64,000 nucleotides of DNA from the NCBI RefSeq assembly GCF_009674485.1, contig NZ_WKJJ01000007.1, forward strand, positions 1-64,000, given 5' to 3'. The position numbers and the translations under genes are program-made. The DNA is from Pseudoduganella rivuli. GTDB lineage: Bacteria > Pseudomonadota > Gammaproteobacteria > Burkholderiales > Burkholderiaceae_D. Positions 36,890 through 46,955 of this stretch are shown piece after piece. Each line of letters starts with the position of its first letter. The stretch's first letter is position 1. The notes beneath the pieces were generated by a model, which saw only the letters and a list, made by a program, of their open reading frames with translations, was not told the origin of the DNA and made no database searches.

Positions 36890-37515
36890 TTGCCGGCCCC
36901 GGGGGCAGCGGGCGGCGCACTCGCGGCCGGCCCGAAATCGACTTTGGGCGCCGTGGAGATGGCCCGCTCGTTTTCCACGGTGAAGTTGGGCTTGACCTTA
37001 TAGCCGAATGCCATCGCTGTCAGGTTGGAGGGGAATGAACGCACGGTCACGTTGTAATCCTGGACCATCTTGATGTACCGGTTGCGCGCCACGGCAATGC
37101 GGTTTTCAGTGCCTTCGAGCTGGGACTGCAAATCGCGGAAATTCGCATCGGCCTTGAGTTGCGGATAATTTTCCGACACGGCGATCAACCGGGACAAGGC
37201 GCCGGCGAGTTCGCCCTGCGCGCGCTGGAATTTCTCGAATGCCTGCGGATCGTTGAGCACTTCGGGCGTGACCTGCATCGAACCGACCCGCGCCCGCGCT
37301 TCCGTGACCTGCGTCAGCACGTCCTTCTCATGCGCCGCGTAGCCCTTCACGGTATTGACCAGGTTGGGGATCAGGTCAGCGCGCCGCTGGTATTGATTCA
37401 CGACTTCCGACCAGCCCGCCTTGATCTGTTCATCCTGCGTTTGTATCGTGTTATAGCCGCAGCCATTCAGGCTGAGCAGCAGGGCCGCCACCGCGATGAT
37501 TTTCCCGTTGTTCAT
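36886..37515 (-). CDS. lemA: LemA family lipoprotein-like protein
   Basis: The 209-residue product has a signal sequence with lipobox LNGC, then the LemA core: YNTIQTQDEQIKAGWSEV, QYQRRADLIPNLVNTVKGYA, and SENYPQLKADANFRDLQSQLEGTENRI. It forms a long helical bundle. A Pro/Ala-rich tail ends it. It leads the LemA-TPM-TPM operon. Confidence 0.92.
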   Translation of the reverse strand: MNNGKIIAVAALLLSLNGCGYNTIQTQDEQIKAGWSEVVNQYQRRADLIPNLVNTVKGYAAHEKDVLTQVTEARARVGSMQVTPEVLNDPQAFEKFQRAQGELAGALSRLIAVSENYPQLKADANFRDLQSQLEGTENRIAVARNRYIKMVQDYNVTVRSFPSNLTAMAFGYKVKPNFTVENERAISTAPKVDFGPAASAPPAAPGAGK

Positions 37516-37656
37516 GTGTTCCTCCGGCCAAGTATTCCGAATTACACCAACCGCGCAATAAGCGGCTTGCCCATCCTACCTGCGCGTGGCGATGTTCGGC
37601 GCAGCATTCAATTGCTTCATGATATTGATGCAGATCCAGGAATTCTTTGATGCAAG

Positions 37657-40026
37657 TCAAGTACTGCACTGGCCTTGCCAGCGCCAGTGCAGCACTTCCG
37701 GCATGTCCACGCCATGTTGCTCGATGTAGCAGCGGTGCTCGGCAAGTTTGTCCGCGACGAACGACGTGACACTGGCATGGTGCGGCTGGAGCGACGGAAT
37801 CCGCCGCACGGCCGCGGCAAACAAGTGAAAGCGGTCCAGTTCATTGAGCACGACCATGTCGAACGGCGTGGTGGTGGTGCCTTCTTCCCGGAAGCCGTGC
37901 ACGTGGAGGTTGGCGTGGTTGGTGCGCCGGTAGGTCAGCCGATGGATCAGCGTGGGGTAGCCGTGGTAGGCGAAGATGACGGGCTTATCGGTGGTGAACA
38001 GAGCATCGAACGCCGGGTCGCTCAAGCCATGCGGATGCGCGTGGGGCGGCTGCAGCGTCGCCAGGTCGACCACGTTGACAAACCGGACCTTGACGTCGGG
38101 AAAATGCTCGTACAACAACTGCACGGCGGCCAGCGCTTCCAGCGTGGGAACGTCGCCCGCGCAGGCGATCACGACGTCGGGTTCGGCGTTGCCGGCGTTG
38201 CCGGCCCATTCCCACCGTCCTATGCCGGCGCGGCAGTGTTCGGCGGCGGCGGCCAGGTCCAGCCACTGCTCGGCGGGCTGCTTGCCGGCCACGATGACAT
38301 TGATCAGGTTGCGGCTGCGCAGGCAGTGTTCCGTCGTGCACAGCAGCGTATTCGCGTCGGGCGGCAGGTAGACCCGGACCACCTCGGCTTTCTTGTTCAT
38401 CACATGGTCGATAAAGCCCGGGTCCTGGTGGCTGGCGCCGTTATGGTCCTGGCGCCATACATGGGAAGACAGCAGGAAATTGAGCGAAGCGACCGGTTCG
38501 CGCCACGCCAGCGCGCCTGCCGCCTTGAGCCACTTCGCGTGCTGGTTGACCATCGAATCGACGATATGGGTGAATGCCTCGTAGCACGAGAACATGCCGT
38601 GGCGGCCCGTGAGCAGGTAACCTTCGAGCCAGCCTTCGCACTGGTGCTCGCTCAGCATCTCCATCACGCGCCCGTCCATGGCGACATGGTCGTCGCCCGG
38701 AAGAATGTCGGCGACCAGGCAGCGCCCGGTGACGTCGAAGATGGCGTCCCACCGGTTGGACGCGGTTTCGTCGGGACTGAAGATGCGGAAGTTGTGCATA
38801 TTGGCGCGCATCACGTCCCGCAAGTACTGACCCTGGATACGGGTGGATTCGGCCACCAGCGCGCCGGGACCGGGAAGCGCGACGGCGTACGGTGCGAGCG
38901 GCGGCAATTGCAGCGCGCGCAGCAGGGCGCCGCCATTGGCGTGTGGATTGGCGCTCATGCGGCGCTCACCTATCGGTGCGAGCGCCCGCAAGTCGGGCCG
39001 CAGGCGCCCGCCGGCATCGAACAAGGACTGCGGGGCGTAACTGCGCAGCCATTGTTCAAGCAGGGCAAGCCGCTCGCGGCTGACGATGTTGCCGATCGGG
39101 ACCTGGTGCGCGCGGAAGGTCCCTTCGTTCGGCTTGCCGTCCACCTGGCGCGGGCCGGTCCAGCCCTTGGGCGAACGCAGGATGATCACCGGCCAGCGCG
39201 GCCGCTCGCGCAGGCCGTGCAGACGGGCTTCGCGCTGGATGGCGCGGATGCGCCCGAGCGCCGTATCGAGCGTATCGGCCATCAGGCGATGCATGGCGGC
39301 CGGATCGTCGCCTTCGACGAAGAGCGGCTGGTAGCCGTAACCCGTCATCAGCGCGGCAAGTTCCTCGCGCGGGATACGGTCCAGCAGCGTCGGCCCGGCG
39401 ATCTTGTAGCCGTTCAGGTGCAGGATGGGCAGGACGGCGCCGTCATGGACCGGGTTCAGGAACTTGTTCGAGTGCCAGCTGGTGGCCAGGGCGCCGGTCT
39501 CGGCTTCGCCGTCGCCCACCACGCAGGCGACCACCAAATCAGGATTGTCGAACGCGGCGCCAAAGGCATGGACCAGCGAATAGCCGAGTTCCCCGCCTTC
39601 ATGGATTGACCCCGGCGTCTCGGGCGCGACGTGGCTGGGAATGCCTCCGGGGAAGGAGAATTGCCTGAGCAGGCGGCGCAGGCCGTCGGTATCCTGCGTG
39701 ACTTGCGGGTAGATTTCGCTGTAGGTGCCCTCGAGGTAGGCGTTCGCCACCATGGCCGGCCCGCCATGGCCCGGCCCCGCGATATACAGCATGGACACGT
39801 CATGGGCGACAATGGCGCGGTTCAGGTGGACGTAGATGAAGTTCAGCCCGGGCGTGGTGCCCCAGTGGCCCAGCAGCCGCGGCTTGACATGGGCCAGGTC
39901 CAGCGGCGCCCGCAGCAGCGGGTTGTCCAGCAGGTAGATCTGGCCCACCGACAGGTAGTTGGCCGCGCACCAGTATTCGTGCATTTGTTGCAGCAGTGCG
40001 TTGCTGGCGGGGAGGACGTCGCTCAT
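37657..40026 (-). CDS. xfp: Phosphoketolase (xylulose-5-P/fructose-6-P)
   Basis: The 789-residue product matches family length. Thiamine-diphosphate and substrate residues are visible: [49 protein letters not shown] and [11 protein letters not shown]. The enzyme splits xylulose-5-phosphate (and fructose-6-phosphate) into acetyl phosphate and a shorter sugar. Acetate kinase begins 15 bases downstream, so the pair converts sugar phosphates to acetate plus ATP. AAAGATT... upstream of the ATG is only a weak ribosome-binding site. Confidence 0.95.
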   Translation of the reverse strand: MSDVLPASNALLQQMHEYWCAANYLSVGQIYLLDNPLLRAPLDLAHVKPRLLGHWGTTPGLNFIYVHLNRAIVAHDVSMLYIAGPGHGGPAMVANAYLEGTYSEIYPQVTQDTDGLRRLLRQFSFPGGIPSHVAPETPGSIHEGGELGYSLVHAFGAAFDNPDLVVACVVGDGEAETGALATSWHSNKFLNPVHDGAVLPILHLNGYKIAGPTLLDRIPREELAALMTGYGYQPLFVEGDDPAAMHRLMADTLDTALGRIRAIQREARLHGLRERPRWPVIILRSPKGWTGPRQVDGKPNEGTFRAHQVPIGNIVSRERLALLEQWLRSYAPQSLFDAGGRLRPDLRALAPIGERRMSANPHANGGALLRALQLPPLAPYAVALPGPGALVAESTRIQGQYLRDVMRANMHNFRIFSPDETASNRWDAIFDVTGRCLVADILPGDDHVAMDGRVMEMLSEHQCEGWLEGYLLTGRHGMFSCYEAFTHIVDSMVNQHAKWLKAAGALAWREPVASLNFLLSSHVWRQDHNGASHQDPGFIDHVMNKKAEVVRVYLPPDANTLLCTTEHCLRSRNLINVIVAGKQPAEQWLDLAAAAEHCRAGIGRWEWAGNAGNAEPDVVIACAGDVPTLEALAAVQLLYEHFPDVKVRFVNVVDLATLQPPHAHPHGLSDPAFDALFTTDKPVIFAYHGYPTLIHRLTYRRTNHANLHVHGFREEGTTTTPFDMVVLNELDRFHLFAAAVRRIPSLQPHHASVTSFVADKLAEHRCYIEQHGVDMPEVLHWRWQGQCST

Positions 40027-40041
40027 GGAAAGATTCCCTGT

Positions 40042-41211
40042 TCAGGTGAGATGCGCTTGCGCATAGGTGGCAAGCATCCGTTGCTCGTCGGCCGGCATGA
40101 CCCGCACGCGGACCCTGGCGGCGGGCGCCGAGATGACTGCCGCGTGTGCGGCGTTCCGGGCCGGATCCAGCACCACGCCCAGGTGTGACAGGCCGGCGCA
40201 AACCTGCTCGCGCACGGGCGCCGCGTGTTCGCCGATGCCGCCGGTGAACACCAGCGTATCGAGTCCGTCGATGGCGCCCGCCATGGCGCAGATGGCTTTG
40301 CGCGCGTGGTAGCAGAACAGCGTCACGGCTTCGGCGGCGTGCGCATCGGTGGCTTGCCGGTCCAGCAGTGTGCGCATGTCCGCGCTGGTTCCCGAGACCC
40401 CCAGCAGTCCGGATTCGTGGTTGACCAGATGGTGGAAGGCGTCGGCATCCATGCCCTCACGGCGGGCCAGTTCCCATGCCAGCGCGGGGTCGAGGTCTCC
40501 CGAGCGCCTGGCCATCATGATGCCGCCCGCCGGACTCAATCCCATGGTGGTGTCGCGGCTGCGCCCCTGTTCGATGGCGGTGATGCTGGACCCGCTGCCC
40601 AGGTGCGCCACGACCAGCTTGCCCTGCGCGGCCTTGTGTCCCGCCACCCTGGCCAGTTCGCCGACGACGTAGTCGCACGAAATGCCGTGGAATCCATGCC
40701 GCTTCAGGCCCAGGGCCTGCAGGCGGCGCGGGATGGGCAGCATCGATGCGGCCGCGGGCATGGTGGCGTGAAAGCCGCTGTCAAAGCAGGCGACGTGGAG
40801 CGCGGACGGATAGCGCCGCTGCAGCGTTTCGATCAGCGCGGTTTGCAGCGGCAAGTGGTCCGATGCGCTGTCCGACGTGGCGCGCAACGAGGCCAGCATG
40901 CCGGCGGTGACGATGGCCGGCGCGGCAAAGTCCGGATGGGTGGATACGACGCGGTGGCTGACCGCCCGCGGCGCGATGGCGGGGAAGTGTGCGTCCAGCC
41001 AGCCGGTCAGGAATGTGACGGCGCACGACGTTGCCCCGGTTTCGGGCGCGCCACCGCCCCGAAGGGTCAGCGTCAGCTGGCCGCTGCCGCTGGTATCGAT
41101 GGCGCCTTCGGCAACCGCGGCGAGTCCCGCCGCATGGCGGTACAGGCTGAATTTGAGGCTGGAAGAACCTGCGTTGATTGCCAGGATCAGGTTGTCGATT
41201 GCACGGCTCAT
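40042..41211 (-). CDS. ackA: Acetate kinase
   Basis: The 389-residue start at 41211 follows GGGGGGG; a start at 41241 is also possible. Family signatures are LAINAGSSSLKFSLY, the RHGFHGISCDYV block, VAHLGSGSSITA, MGLSPAGGIMMARRSGDLDP and FTGGIGEHAAPVRE. The enzyme makes ATP from the acetyl phosphate released by the phosphoketolase encoded just downstream. Confidence 0.95.
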   Translation of the reverse strand: MSRAIDNLILAINAGSSSLKFSLYRHAAGLAAVAEGAIDTSGSGQLTLTLRGGGAPETGATSCAVTFLTGWLDAHFPAIAPRAVSHRVVSTHPDFAAPAIVTAGMLASLRATSDSASDHLPLQTALIETLQRRYPSALHVACFDSGFHATMPAAASMLPIPRRLQALGLKRHGFHGISCDYVVGELARVAGHKAAQGKLVVAHLGSGSSITAIEQGRSRDTTMGLSPAGGIMMARRSGDLDPALAWELARREGMDADAFHHLVNHESGLLGVSGTSADMRTLLDRQATDAHAAEAVTLFCYHARKAICAMAGAIDGLDTLVFTGGIGEHAAPVREQVCAGLSHLGVVLDPARNAAHAAVISAPAARVRVRVMPADEQRMLATYAQAHLT

Positions 41212-41237
41212 GCGCCCCCCCTTCGGAATTGCACCGC

Positions 41238-41897
41238 TCATGCCGCGTTCCGCATGCGCACGCCTTCCGGCAGGCGCAGCGACGGTACCTGTGCCAGCAC
41301 GACCACGCTCAGCAGGGCGGCGAAAAAGCACCATACCGACACCAGCCAGGTGGCATAGGCCCACCATGTCAGGATGAATGCGGCCAGCACCATCAGGCCG
41401 AACCTGCGTACGCGGGGCCAGGATGAGGCGAACAGCGCACCCGCCGTAACGGCAACGTAGAGCGCCATGCCCGTGCGGGGGAAGTAACGCGTCATCCGGT
41501 ATTCGATATGGCCGGCGCTGGGCACCGCGCTGACCGGGACGATGGCCATGCGCAGCAGGTAATACGCCGCCAGGGCAGTACCGGCCAGGACCAGGCAGGC
41601 CAGCAGTGTCTTGCGCCTCGGCTGCGGCTCCAGCAGCAGCACGGTGAGCGGGATGTACAACGGCCACAGGACGTGGGCAGACAAATTAAAGACCAGGCTC
41701 ATGGCGGCCGCGAGCGACGGCATGTCGTGGGCCAACGCCAGCCAAAGCAATCCCTCCGCCAGTTGCTGGGCGGAGAACAGTGCGGGAAGGGCCGCATAGG
41801 GGAGCATCCGGGGTTCCTGGCAACGGATGATTGCACCCGCGCCCAGTGCGCCCAGGATGGCCGCGGCGCTCAGGCTGGCCGTTGCGGAAAAGCACAT
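41238..41897 (-). CDS. DUF6629-like integral membrane protein
   Basis: The 219-residue start at 41897 gives MCFSATASLSAAAILGALGA, the typical N-terminus of this family. About seven membrane helices follow. Function is unknown. It ends 26 bases before acetate kinase and is probably co-transcribed with the ackA-xfp pair. Confidence 0.8.
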   Translation of the reverse strand: MCFSATASLSAAAILGALGAGAIIRCQEPRMLPYAALPALFSAQQLAEGLLWLALAHDMPSLAAAMSLVFNLSAHVLWPLYIPLTVLLLEPQPRRKTLLACLVLAGTALAAYYLLRMAIVPVSAVPSAGHIEYRMTRYFPRTGMALYVAVTAGALFASSWPRVRRFGLMVLAAFILTWWAYATWLVSVWCFFAALLSVVVLAQVPSLRLPEGVRMRNAA

Positions 41898-42180
41898 GGC
41901 ACAGGGCGGCGGAAGGAGGTGGCCGCCGCAGGAACTGGCATGACGGCGCCGGCACGGTCCTGGCGGGGCTGTTGCGGTTGGGCTGGCACGTGGCACCTCC
42001 TGAGTGAGTGTTTCTTCCAGCTTAAGATCACTGGCGCCCTAATGCCATGGCGCAATTTGATCCAGATCAAGAATGGCTGGAAATCGCCTCATGACAACCT
42101 GGACCGTTGATTAAGTAATGCTTGATCTGGCGCAAATTCATTAAATAAAACGTCGTTATACTCCGGAGGGGAGATTTTCG

Positions 42181-43653
42181 ATGTTTGCGAGGAATACCCA
42201 CATGAAGCCATTGCAACGCCATGTCGCCGCCAGCAGTTTTTATCACCTGGCCGGCAAGACCCTGGATGGCTGCGCCTGCAACGGCCTCGCATGTTTCGCG
42301 GCCCGCGCAGACGACCCCGTGCGCTGGGCAACCGCCAGCCGGCAGGCCGTGCCCGTATATTGCCTCGGCAAGTGCTATGCGTCGCCCGCCGATGCCGACC
42401 ACGATGTCCGCCCCTATGTCGCAAGCCACAGCCGTGGCAGCGTCTTGCTGGAGAACGTCCGCCATGGCGGCGTGCGCGCACTGGCAGAATACCAGCGACG
42501 TGGCGGCGGCGCGGCGCGCCTGGCCGCGCTGGCCATGGCGCCGGCGGACGTGGTGCGTCTGGTCCAGGCATCGCAATTGCGCGGCCGTGGCGGCGCGGGT
42601 TTCCCCGCCGGGCGCAAATGGCAGGCGATGGCGGCGCAGGCGGCGCCACGTAAATACCTGGTGGTCAACGCCGACGAGGGCGACCCCGGCGCATTCTCCG
42701 ACCGCTTTTTGCTGGAAGACGACCCGTTCCGGCTGATCGAAGCGGCCATTATCGCCGCCCATGCCACCGGCGCCACGCACGGCTACATCTACCTGCGCAA
42801 GGAATACCCCGCCGCTGCGGCAGTGCTCGCCAGGGCGCTGGACGAGGCGCGCGCGGCGCGCTGGCTGGGCGCCGCATTCGATCTGGAATGCGTGATCGGC
42901 GAGGGCAGTTACCTGTGCGGCGAAGAAACCGCGCTGCTCAACGCCCTGGAAGGCCGCCGCCCGGAAGTGCGGCTGCGGCCGCCGCAACTGACCGAATGCG
43001 GCCTGTATGGCCTGCCGACGCTGGTCCAGAATGTTGAAACGCTGTGCGCCGTGCCATGGATCGTGGCCAACGGGGCGCACGCGTATGCCGCGCTGGGTTT
43101 CTCGCAAAGCCGGGGCACCAAACTGTTGTCGCTCAATTCGCTGTTCAACCGGCCGGGTCTCTACGAAGTGGAGTTCGGCATGCCGCTGGCGGCGGTCGTC
43201 GATGAACTGGGACTGGGCTTGCGGCGCGGCCGGCTGGCGGGCGTCATGGTCGGCGGGCCGCTGGCCGGCATCGTGCCGCCGCCGTTGCTCGGGACCCGGC
43301 TGGGCTACGAGGAAATGCAGGCCATTGGCTGCGCCGTCGGCCATGGCGGCGTGATCGCGTTTGCCGACGACACGCCGCTGGCGGCCATCGTCGCCGAGGT
43401 ATTCCGCTTCGGCGCGCGCGAATCCTGCGGCAAATGCACGCCCTGCCATCTGGGCACGCCCAGGCTGGCCGCGCTGTTCGGCGCCGTGCAATCGGGTACG
43501 GGGCGCGCCGGGACGGGCGAGATGGCGCAATGCGATGCCTTGCTGGACGCGCTGGAGGCGACCAGCTTGTGCGGGCATGGGCGCGGCTTGGCCGAATTCG
43601 CCCGCGCCGTCCAGTTGCATTACCCTGGGGAGTGGTCGGCATGGCTCGGATAA
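42181..43653 (+). CDS. fdsB: NAD-dependent formate dehydrogenase, NuoF-like (beta) subunit
   Basis: The 490-residue start has GGAGGGGAGA upstream. The N-terminal ~90 residues carry a thioredoxin-like [2Fe-2S] pattern (DGCACNGLACF, CLGKC). The NuoF core follows: RGRGGAGFPAGRKW (FMN), NADEGDPGAFSDRF, IYLRKEYP, GEGSYLCGEETALLNALEG (NADH), and the [4Fe-4S] site ESCGKCTPCHLG. It passes electrons from the alpha subunit to NAD. The stop overlaps the alpha gene by 13 bases. No separate NuoE-like gamma gene is present here. Confidence 0.9.
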   Translation: MFARNTHMKPLQRHVAASSFYHLAGKTLDGCACNGLACFAARADDPVRWATASRQAVPVYCLGKCYASPADADHDVRPYVASHSRGSVLLENVRHGGVRALAEYQRRGGGAARLAALAMAPADVVRLVQASQLRGRGGAGFPAGRKWQAMAAQAAPRKYLVVNADEGDPGAFSDRFLLEDDPFRLIEAAIIAAHATGATHGYIYLRKEYPAAAAVLARALDEARAARWLGAAFDLECVIGEGSYLCGEETALLNALEGRRPEVRLRPPQLTECGLYGLPTLVQNVETLCAVPWIVANGAHAYAALGFSQSRGTKLLSLNSLFNRPGLYEVEFGMPLAAVVDELGLGLRRGRLAGVMVGGPLAGIVPPPLLGTRLGYEEMQAIGCAVGHGGVIAFADDTPLAAIVAEVFRFGARESCGKCTPCHLGTPRLAALFGAVQSGTGRAGTGEMAQCDALLDALEATSLCGHGRGLAEFARAVQLHYPGEWSAWLG

Positions 43654-46295
43654 CCATCAACGGCACGCCCCATGACGTCGACGCCGGCGCCTTGCTGCTC
43701 GATGCGCTGGCGCAGGCCGGCGCGGCGGTGCCCCATGCCTGCCATGATCCGCGCCTGGCCCCGGGCGGCGCCTGCCGGCTGTGCGTGGTGGAAGTCGAAG
43801 GACAAGGGCGCCCGGTCGCCAGTTGCGCCGCCACGGTGGAAGAGGGCATGCAGGTGCGCACCCACACGCCGGCGCTGGAGGCGTTGCGCCGGACTAACCT
43901 GGCGCTGATGGCCGCGCACTATCCGTCGCAAGCGGCGGCGTCGGAGCCATCGCGGCCATTCCACCAGTTACTCGCGCACTATGGCGTCCAGGCGCAGGAC
44001 GAACCCCGCCATCACCAGTTCCGCGATGACAGCCATCCGTACATCGGCGTGGCGATGGACCGCTGCATCCATTGCGCGCGCTGCGTGCGCATCTGTGAAG
44101 AAGTGCAGGGGCAGTTCGTCTGGGAGACGCTGCAGCGCGGCGAACACACCCACGTCGCGCCCGGCAAGGGCGCAACCCTGCTTGAAGGCGGTTGCGTGAG
44201 CTGCGGGGCGTGCGTCGACACTTGCCCGACCGGCGCGCTGTTCGACAAGCGCAGCCCCGCCGTCCCTGAGACGTGGACGCGCACCACCTGTGTCTATTGC
44301 GGCGTCGGTTGCCAGATGGACGTGGCCAGCGCCGGCGGCAAAGTCGTCGCGGTACGGCCGGCCGACCATCCAACCAACCGGGGCCACCTGTGCGTCAAGG
44401 GGCGCTATGCCTACGAATTCAACCACGCGCCGGACCGCGTGACGACACCGATGATCCGGCGCGATGGCGCGTGGCGCGAAGCCAGCTGGGACGAAGCACT
44501 CGATTTCATCGCCGACCGCCTGCGCGCGATCATTGCCGAATCGGGGCCGGATGCCGTCGGCGTGCTGGGCTCGGCCCGCGCCAGCAACGAGGAAAACTAC
44601 CTGGCGCAGAAATTCGCCCGCGTGGTGCTCGGCACCAACAACGTCGATTGCTGCGCCCGCGTCTGCCACACACCCAGCGCCAAGGCGCTCAAGGCCATGC
44701 TGGGCACCGGCGCCGCCGCCAACTGTTTCGATGACATCGAGATTGCCGGCGCCTTCCTGCTGTGCGGGGTCAACCCGACCGAGAACCATCCGGTGGTGGG
44801 CGCCCGCATCAGGCAGGCGGTTTTGCGCGGGGCCAGGCTGGTCGTGGTCGACCCGCGCCGCACCGAGCTGGCCGAACTGGCCGACGTGCACCTGGCGCTC
44901 CGGCCGGGTACCAACGTGCCGCTCTTTAACGCCATGGCGGCGGTGCTGATCGAGGAAGGCTTGCTCGATCAAGCCTTCCTGGCGGAACGCGTCACCGGCT
45001 TCGACGATTTCGCGGCATTCGTGGCCGCTTACGCGCCGGAACGCGTGGCCGGCGACTGTGGTGTCAGCGCCGCCGACATCCGCGCCGCCGCCCGGATCTA
45101 CGCCGGCGCCGGAGCGGCCATGTGTTTCCACGGGCTGGGCATGACCGAGCATTTGCAGGGCACCGAAGGCGTGATGACGCTGATTAACCTTGCGCTGTTG
45201 ACGGGCAATCTCGGCAAGCCGGGCGCGGGCATCAATCCCTTGCGCGGCCAGAACAATGTGCAGGGCTCGGCGCAAATGGGCTGCGATCCGGCCACGCTCA
45301 CTGGTTCGCAATTGATCAAGGATGCCGGGCCGCGCTTCGAAGCGGCCTGGGGTTGCCGCTTGCCGGCCACGCACGGGCTGGATCTGCTGCAGATGATGGA
45401 TGCCGCGCGCGCGGGCAGGCTGAAAGCCTTGTGGGCGTTCGGTTACGACATTTACCTGTCGCTGGCCAACGAAGCCGCTACCCGCGATGCGCTGGCCGGG
45501 CTCGACCTGGTGATCGTGCAGGACCTGTTCCTCAACGAAACCGCTCGTGCCTTTGGCACCGTGTTCCTGCCGGCCGCGTCGTTCTTCGAAAAAGACGGCA
45601 CGTTCATGAATTCGGACCGGCGCGTGCAGCGCATCCGCGGCGCGGTGCCGCCGCCCGGCCAGGCCCAGCCGGACTGGTGGATCATCCAGGCGCTGGCGGG
45701 GCGCCTCGGCCATGCGCAAGGCTTCGCATTCGACAGCCCGCGCGCGGTCTGGGACGAAGTGCGCGCGCTGTGGCCGGATGGCGCGGGCCTTTCCTATGAG
45801 CGGATCGCGCGGGAGAGCCTGCACTGGCCGTGCCCTGACGAAGACCACCCGGGCACACCGGTATTGCACCAGTCCCGCTTCCCGATCGGCCAGACCGCCG
45901 CGCTGGCCCCCATCGGCTTCGTGCCAACGCCTGAAACCACCGATGAAACCTACCCGCTGCTGCTGACCACGGGCCGTACGCTGTACCACTTCAACGCGGG
46001 CACCATGACCGGCCGCACCCCCAATACCGCGCTGCGCCCGACCGACACGCTCGACATGGCGCCGGCCGATGCCGCGCAGCTGGGACTGGCCGACGGCGAA
46101 CCGGTGCGGGTGCACAGCCGCCACGGCACGGCCACGCTGCCGCTGCACGTCACCGCGCAGGTTCAGCCCGGGCAACTGTTCGCCACCTTCCACTGCCCGG
46201 AACTGTTCGTGAACCGCCTCACGTCAACGGTGCGGGACCGGCAGGTGCGTGCGCCGGAATACAAGGTCACGGCGGTGCGGGTGGAGCGGGGTTAG
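43641..46295 (+). CDS. fdsA: NAD-dependent formate dehydrogenase, molybdenum (alpha) subunit
   Basis: The 884-residue start at 43641 has GGGGAG upstream. A plant-type [2Fe-2S] domain is at 1-80 (CHDPRLAPGGACRLC). Ferredoxin-like [4Fe-4S] motifs follow (CIHCARCVRIC, CVSCGACVDTCPTGAL), then a further cluster (CVYCGVGC) and the bis-MGD domain. NNVDCCARVCHTP supplies the cysteine ligand of molybdenum and the next histidine. The enzyme oxidises formate to CO2. Accessory fdsC/fdsD genes are not seen next to it. Confidence 0.92.
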   Translation: MARITINGTPHDVDAGALLLDALAQAGAAVPHACHDPRLAPGGACRLCVVEVEGQGRPVASCAATVEEGMQVRTHTPALEALRRTNLALMAAHYPSQAAASEPSRPFHQLLAHYGVQAQDEPRHHQFRDDSHPYIGVAMDRCIHCARCVRICEEVQGQFVWETLQRGEHTHVAPGKGATLLEGGCVSCGACVDTCPTGALFDKRSPAVPETWTRTTCVYCGVGCQMDVASAGGKVVAVRPADHPTNRGHLCVKGRYAYEFNHAPDRVTTPMIRRDGAWREASWDEALDFIADRLRAIIAESGPDAVGVLGSARASNEENYLAQKFARVVLGTNNVDCCARVCHTPSAKALKAMLGTGAAANCFDDIEIAGAFLLCGVNPTENHPVVGARIRQAVLRGARLVVVDPRRTELAELADVHLALRPGTNVPLFNAMAAVLIEEGLLDQAFLAERVTGFDDFAAFVAAYAPERVAGDCGVSAADIRAAARIYAGAGAAMCFHGLGMTEHLQGTEGVMTLINLALLTGNLGKPGAGINPLRGQNNVQGSAQMGCDPATLTGSQLIKDAGPRFEAAWGCRLPATHGLDLLQMMDAARAGRLKALWAFGYDIYLSLANEAATRDALAGLDLVIVQDLFLNETARAFGTVFLPAASFFEKDGTFMNSDRRVQRIRGAVPPPGQAQPDWWIIQALAGRLGHAQGFAFDSPRAVWDEVRALWPDGAGLSYERIARESLHWPCPDEDHPGTPVLHQSRFPIGQTAALAPIGFVPTPETTDETYPLLLTTGRTLYHFNAGTMTGRTPNTALRPTDTLDMAPADAAQLGLADGEPVRVHSRHGTATLPLHVTAQVQPGQLFATFHCPELFVNRLTSTVRDRQVRAPEYKVTAVRVERG

Positions 46296-46691
46296 GGATG
46301 CCACGGTGGCCGGCCGGCATCGGCGATATCCGCCGGTGCGGCTTGCTGTTAATGCAAGATTTCGATTGCCGCTGGTTGCGCGGCTTGCCATCGTGCTGGC
46401 TGTCCGGTCGGTCACGGCCTGCGCCGTCTGCGGTACCGGCTGGCGGCTGACGGCCAGTGACCGCCCGTGTCCGGCAACAGTGGACTGGAGGAAGGGCAAA
46501 GTTGAAAGTATGGGCGGGAGGGCCTGTAATTTGCCGAACCCGGTGCGCTTTGCGGAACTGCTTGGCGTTCAAAAGCTAGTGAGTACTTCGGCTGCAAGCC
46601 TTTAGGAATGCGTGGTGCTCCGAGCCGGAATCGAGTCGCTAGGATTCATGCGGGTTTCCGGCTCGCGTGGGGAAATTATGGGGAGTTCGGA
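46296..46691. other. Chromosome/prophage boundary gap
   Basis: These 396 bases hold no gene I can support. They run from the formate dehydrogenase stop to the first prophage gene and contain the tRNA-end copy at 46613-46634. GAGCCGGAA at 46622-46630 is repeated inverted as TTCCGGCTC at 46656-46664. Confidence 0.5.
46613..46634 (-). other. Probable prophage attachment site: copy of a tRNA 3' end
   Basis: Read on the minus strand, these 22 bases run from a T-loop (TCGATT) through a T-stem half (CCGGC) and an acceptor strand to ...GGAGCACCA, a complete tRNA 3' end. The expected other T-stem half (GCCGG) is missing; the match stops right there. That is what an att site left by integration into a tRNA gene looks like. 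The intact tRNA should be at the far end of the prophage, beyond 64 kb. I cannot name the tRNA. Confidence 0.6.
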
Positions 46692-46955
46692 TTAATTTTT
46701 CTCGCGATGCTTCTGCGCCCACTCGATTACCTCTTTGGCATTATACAGCGGGTGGGCGCGCGTTTTTGTCGGCAACCGGATGGCCTTCGGGAAGGACGGG
46801 AGACAGGCGATGGTCTGGCGCACGACTTGTGGGTCCCGCTTAAAATACGCCGCCACCATGGCCATGTCCCACAGGTCGACCGCCAGCGGGATGGCGGGTT
46901 TCAAGTGCTCAGCGACTGCGGCCGCCAGGCGCTCAATCAGGTCGGTTTCACTCAT
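46692..46955 (-). CDS. Small phage protein, possibly excisionase-like DNA binder
   Basis: The 87-residue start at 46955 gives MSETDLIERLAAAVAEHL. The centre (MVAAYFKRDPQVVRQTIA, then FPKAIRLPTK and HPLYNAKEVIEWA) follows the winged-helix plan of AlpA/excisionase proteins, in which the last helix reads as a lysine/tryptophan-rich wing. It is the gene nearest the putative att site. No integrase is beside it, so excisionase is an inference. Confidence 0.6.
   Translation of the reverse strand: MSETDLIERLAAAVAEHLKPAIPLAVDLWDMAMVAAYFKRDPQVVRQTIACLPSFPKAIRLPTKTRAHPLYNAKEVIEWAQKHREKN

Noticed and set aside
43968..46193. 741-codon minus-strand frame opposite formate dehydrogenase
   Set aside because: Shadow of a well-identified enzyme gene.
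46613..46690. Complete tRNA gene
   Set aside because: Only the 3' end is present; the T-stem partner, anticodon and D arms are missing.
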